From positions 1 through 7,617 of the forward strand of contig DAOVLS010000104.1 of NCBI GenBank assembly GCA_030631125.1: a stretch of DNA of 7,617 nt. Reading direction: 5' to 3'. A model generated the notes under the pieces. The model saw only the letters and a program-made list of their open reading frames with translations. It did no database searches and was not told where the DNA came from. The position numbers and the translations under genes were made by a program. Origin of the DNA: Planctomycetales bacterium (lineage in GTDB: Bacteria > Planctomycetota > Phycisphaerae > SM23-33). Numbering within the stretch: the first letter of the stretch is position 1; each line of letters opens with the position of its first letter. Shown here piece after piece: positions 5,631 through 7,617 of the stretch.

Positions 5631-5730
5631 ACCAATCGTTCCGAATCGTTCCCAATGGTTCCGAATCGTTCCCATTCGTTCCCATTCGTTCCGTTTGGTT
5701 CCGTTTCGTTCCGTTTGGTTCCGTTTTGGG
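5631..5730. repeat. Array of 10-bp tandem repeats
   Basis: Nine complete decamers run from 5631 to 5720, followed by a degenerate unit to 5730. The consensus is C-C-(C/G)-(A/T)-(A/T)-T-(C/G)-G-T-T. Variation is ordered: units with AAT come first, then ATT, then TTT, as expected from stepwise local duplication. The unit equals about one helical turn, so each GTTCC falls on the same face of the DNA. The array starts 25 bp beyond the tsaD stop on the minus strand and would lie in its 3' untranslated region. Confidence 0.9.
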
Positions 5731-5755
5731 TTCCACCGTTCGAGTTGTCTGTTTC

Positions 5756-6856
5756 CTATCTGCGGACGGTGGCGGTTGCGGCGAGTTGGAGATTGTCGGT
5801 TTTACCGGCATGGAGGTGGTGGCAGGCGAGTCCGGCGACCATGGCGGCGTTGTCGGTGCAGTATTTAATCGCCGGTACGCGGACGGCCACCTCAAGTTTT
5901 TCGCCAAGTTGCGTAACGGCCTCTCTCAATGCGGCGTTTGCCGAGACGCCTCCGCCGAGGATGATCGTCCGCACGCCGGGCTGAGAAGCCTGGACGGCGC
6001 GACGGATTTTTATCCGCATCACATCGACAACGGCGGCCTGGAAAGCAGCGGCGATGTCGGCGATCTGGGTCTCGGTCAGATGCTCGACGCCCTTTGCGAT
6101 GCCGTCGCGGACGGAGCCGGGCACGCCGTTGACGTGGTACAGGACGGCTGTCTTGATTCCGCTGAAGGAGAAGTCCAGCGATTGTCCCTTCAGGAGCGTT
6201 CGCGGGAATTTTATCGCGTCGGACCGTCCGTTGCGAGCGGCCCGCTCGATGGCGGGTCCGCCGGGGTAGCCGAGTTTGAGTATTGCGGCGACCTTATCGA
6301 AGGCTTCGCCGGCGGCGTCGTCGATGGTCGCGCCGAGCAGTTCAAGGTCCATCGGCGAGCGGCACAGGTAGAGCGAGGTATGCCCGCCGGAGGCTATCAG
6401 GGCGACGGCGGGGTATTCGATCGGCCCTGCCTGACCGGCAGGCAGGTCGTCGTCCAGGGCCGGCGAATACGCGTGGGCGTGGATGTGATTGACGCCGATC
6501 AGCGGAACTCGCCAGACCCACGCGAGCGTTTTGGCGGCCATCAGTCCGACCAGCAGCGAGCCGATGAGTCCGGGCCTGTTTGCGACGGCGACTGCTGCGA
6601 CGTTGGTCGGTGCGATTCCGGCCGCGGCGGCGAGGGTCTGGGAGATGACGGTGTTGATTGCTTCGAGGTGCGCCCTGCCTGCGATTTCCGGTACGACGCC
6701 TCCGAAGCGGGCGTGCAGGTCGATCTGGGAGGCGACCACGCTTGCGAGGACTTCCCGCCCGTCGGCGACGACGGCGCAGGCGGTCTCGTCGCAGGTGCTC
6801 TCGATGCCGACCAGGACGGTCCGGTCGCCTTGATGTGATGAAGCAGTATCGCTCAT
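5756..6856 (-). CDS. tsaD: TsaD, tRNA N6-threonylcarbamoyladenosine transferase subunit
   Basis: TsaD, with TsaB and TsaE, transfers the threonylcarbamoyl group from TC-AMP to A37 of ANN-decoding tRNAs in the cytoplasm, making t6A. The 366-residue product carries the whole Kae1/TsaD signature: GIESTCDET (17-25), SQIDLHARFGGVVPEIAGR (43-61), metal-binding H124 and H128 in NHIHAH, SGGHTSLY (156-163), DDAAGEAFDKVA (179-190), YPGGP, FSFSGIKTA (229-237), GGGVSAN (301-307) and YCTDNAAMVAG (332-342) with metal ligand D335. It is somewhat longer than the usual 335-345, partly from an extra LPAGQAG (138-144) encoded by a palindromic repeat. The usual G-P-G-L is N-R-P-G-L here (93-97). The ATG overlaps the upstream protease stop as ATGA, so translation is probably coupled, and no separate ribosome site is clear. 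Confidence 0.97.
   Translation of the reverse strand: MSDTASSHQGDRTVLVGIESTCDETACAVVADGREVLASVVASQIDLHARFGGVVPEIAGRAHLEAINTVISQTLAAAAGIAPTNVAAVAVANRPGLIGSLLVGLMAAKTLAWVWRVPLIGVNHIHAHAYSPALDDDLPAGQAGPIEYPAVALIASGGHTSLYLCRSPMDLELLGATIDDAAGEAFDKVAAILKLGYPGGPAIERAARNGRSDAIKFPRTLLKGQSLDFSFSGIKTAVLYHVNGVPGSVRDGIAKGVEHLTETQIADIAAAFQAAVVDVMRIKIRRAVQASQPGVRTIILGGGVSANAALREAVTQLGEKLEVAVRVPAIKYCTDNAAMVAGLACHHLHAGKTDNLQLAATATVRR
6425..6447. repeat. Short palindromic repeat, copy 2 (inside tsaD)
   Basis: CCTGCCTG (6426-6433) and CAGGCAGG (6439-6446) are perfect inverted repeats around ACCGG. ACCGGCAGGCAGGT (6434-6447) is identical to bases 348-361. In the tsaD frame it encodes LPAGQAG in the loop between NHIHAHAYSPAL and the YPAVALIASGGHTS strand, where length changes are tolerated in the family. 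Confidence 0.8.
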
Positions 6857-7617
6857 GGCGCTCTTGAAGGACGAGTCGAGGGTAATGGAAGGTTGCGCAG
6901 TAACTTCAGCGCCTCGGCGAGTTGTGCGTCCGTGGCCAGTATTGAGCGTTTCAGTCTTGCGGCGCGGGACGCACGGGCTACGACACGGATGCGCGGAGAC
7001 ATTGCGACCATCGCCCTAGTCCGCAGCAGTTCCAGATGATGGATTTGAGCGACGGTCAGCCTGACCGGCACGTCCGGCTGGAGGCCCGGACGTTTTTTCC
7101 GCCCCGGTTGCGTCGCCGGTTGCGAGGTCTGGGTTGCGGTAGTGGTTAGGTCGGGGCGGGTGTCGGTCGGTGCGGTGTCGGCCGGTTCGGCCAGGAAGTA
7201 TTCGCCTGTAGTGAGGTGGATTTGTCCGAGTCCGTGGCCGAGGGGAAAGGTCTTTTGCACAGACCATTTTCCGTAACTTTCGGTTCCGAGGAGCGCGGCC
7301 CGGCGGTGGGTCTGCAGAGCGCCGGCGACGATTTCAGCGGCAGAGGTCGTCCGCGCGTTTATCAGCACCACCATCGGCGTCGGGGGGTAAGTTCCGTCGG
7401 CGTGTGCGTAATGTGCGTGGCGCCTGTTTCGCCGCTCGACGGTTCGTACGATCAGCCCGGCGGCGAGGAACCTGTCGGCTGTTTCGACGGCGGCAGTCAG
7501 CGTCCCGCCGGGATTGTCGCGCAGGTCCAGCACGAGTCCGCGTGGCCGGTCCAGTCGGCGGTACAATTTGTGCAGTTCGGCGGGCGTGCGATCGACGAAT
7601 TCGCTGATGCGGAGGTA
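6853..7617 (-). CDS. C-terminal processing peptidase, S41 family (partial)
   Basis: The frame is open from the right window edge to TGA at 6853-6855, giving 254 residues of the C-terminal part. S41 (CtpA/Prc-like) enzymes trim or degrade secreted and periplasmic proteins from the C-terminus with a Ser-Lys dyad. YLRISEFVDRTPAELHKL and GLVLDLRDNPGG at the start are diagnostic. The nucleophile is the serine of RTTSAAEIVAG (codon 7342-7344) and the lysine of SYGKWSVQ lies 25 residues later, the same spacing as in E. coli Prc, so the enzyme looks active. The usual GIxPDVxV end is present as GLQPDVPV but is preceded by about 35 Thr/Pro/Gln-rich residues. The export signal and any PDZ domain would lie beyond the window. 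Its last codons overlap tsaD by 4 bp, so the two form an operon read leftwards. A TTG at 7564-7566 is internal, not the start. Confidence 0.93.
   Translation of the reverse strand, partial: YLRISEFVDRTPAELHKLYRRLDRPRGLVLDLRDNPGGTLTAAVETADRFLAAGLIVRTVERRNRRHAHYAHADGTYPPTPMVVLINARTTSAAEIVAGALQTHRRAALLGTESYGKWSVQKTFPLGHGLGQIHLTTGEYFLAEPADTAPTDTRPDLTTTATQTSQPATQPGRKKRPGLQPDVPVRLTVAQIHHLELLRTRAMVAMSPRIRVVARASRAARLKRSILATDAQLAEALKLLRNLPLPSTRPSRAP

Larger units (their letters stand above)
5206..5755. other. Non-coding convergent region packed with unrelated repeats
   Basis: These 550 bases lie between two convergent transcription units. I see no gene with a ribosome site or family signature. The content from left to right is two inverted palindromic elements around an AT-rich core, short tandem repeats, a strong hairpin, a 29-nt insert between 10-bp direct repeats, and a 10-bp tandem array. 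Long plus-strand frames continue from here over tsaD but are antisense shadows. The density of unrelated repeats suggests a tolerant insertion site at the edge of an acquired block. Confidence 0.7.

Noticed and set aside
5631..5730. CRISPR array
   Set aside because: Units are 10 bp and directly adjacent, with no spacers and no cas genes.
5414..6838. Plus-strand open frame of 474 codons
   Set aside because: It lies antisense to tsaD, whose motifs are unmistakable. Its product is low-complexity Gly/Asp/Val-rich with no family signature, and it begins within repeats.
7564..7566. TTG as start codon of the S41 peptidase
   Set aside because: The same frame continues upstream to the window edge with residues (YLRISEFVDRTPAELHK) that belong to the family, so the gene is cut by the window and does not start here.

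Overview
The window looks like a piece of a moderately GC-rich bacterial chromosome, probably from an uncultivated or little-studied lineage. A planctomycete of the Phycisphaerae/Sedimentisphaerales kind is my best guess. It rests on the mix of a GH35 beta-galactosidase, an S41 protease next to tsaD, and many short palindromic repeats, and it is an inference, not a proof. Two housekeeping-type blocks flank a central accessory block.

Left (1-763): the C-terminal end of a GH35-type beta-galactosidase leaves the window at base 1. A good sigma70-like promoter follows (257-285), then a small palindromic repeat (339-362), an HU/IHF-family DNA-binding protein (396-689) and a weak terminator-like hairpin.

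Centre (764-5205): a repeat-rich spacer carries two 43-bp copies of a C-rich sequence, a GC-rich palindrome and a tiny open frame for a very basic 28-residue peptide. It leads into an 1161-residue single-chain restriction-modification enzyme of the Type IIG kind: PD-(D/E)XK nuclease, helical linker, N6-adenine methyltransferase and target-recognition region in one polypeptide. Fifty-seven bases later, on the same strand, is an unrecognised 198-residue protein with an RNKVAAH motif of the R-x(4-6)-H form used by HEPN ribonucleases. The pair may be a defence module in which a restriction enzyme is linked to a possible RNase. Sampled stretches of the methylase gene are nearer 47-52% GC, against 58-67% in tsaD, which fits acquisition by transfer.

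Right (5206-7617): a 550-bp non-coding stretch is packed with distinct repeats: two inverted copies of a 24-bp palindromic element, short tandem repeats, a 9-bp-stem hairpin, a 29-nt insert bounded by 10-bp direct repeats, and an array of nine 10-bp units. On the minus strand follow tsaD (tRNA t6A synthesis) and, overlapping its start by 4 bp, the C-terminal part of an S41 C-terminal processing peptidase that runs off the right edge. The palindrome seen upstream of the HU gene also occurs inside tsaD, in frame, and encodes an extra LPAGQAG.
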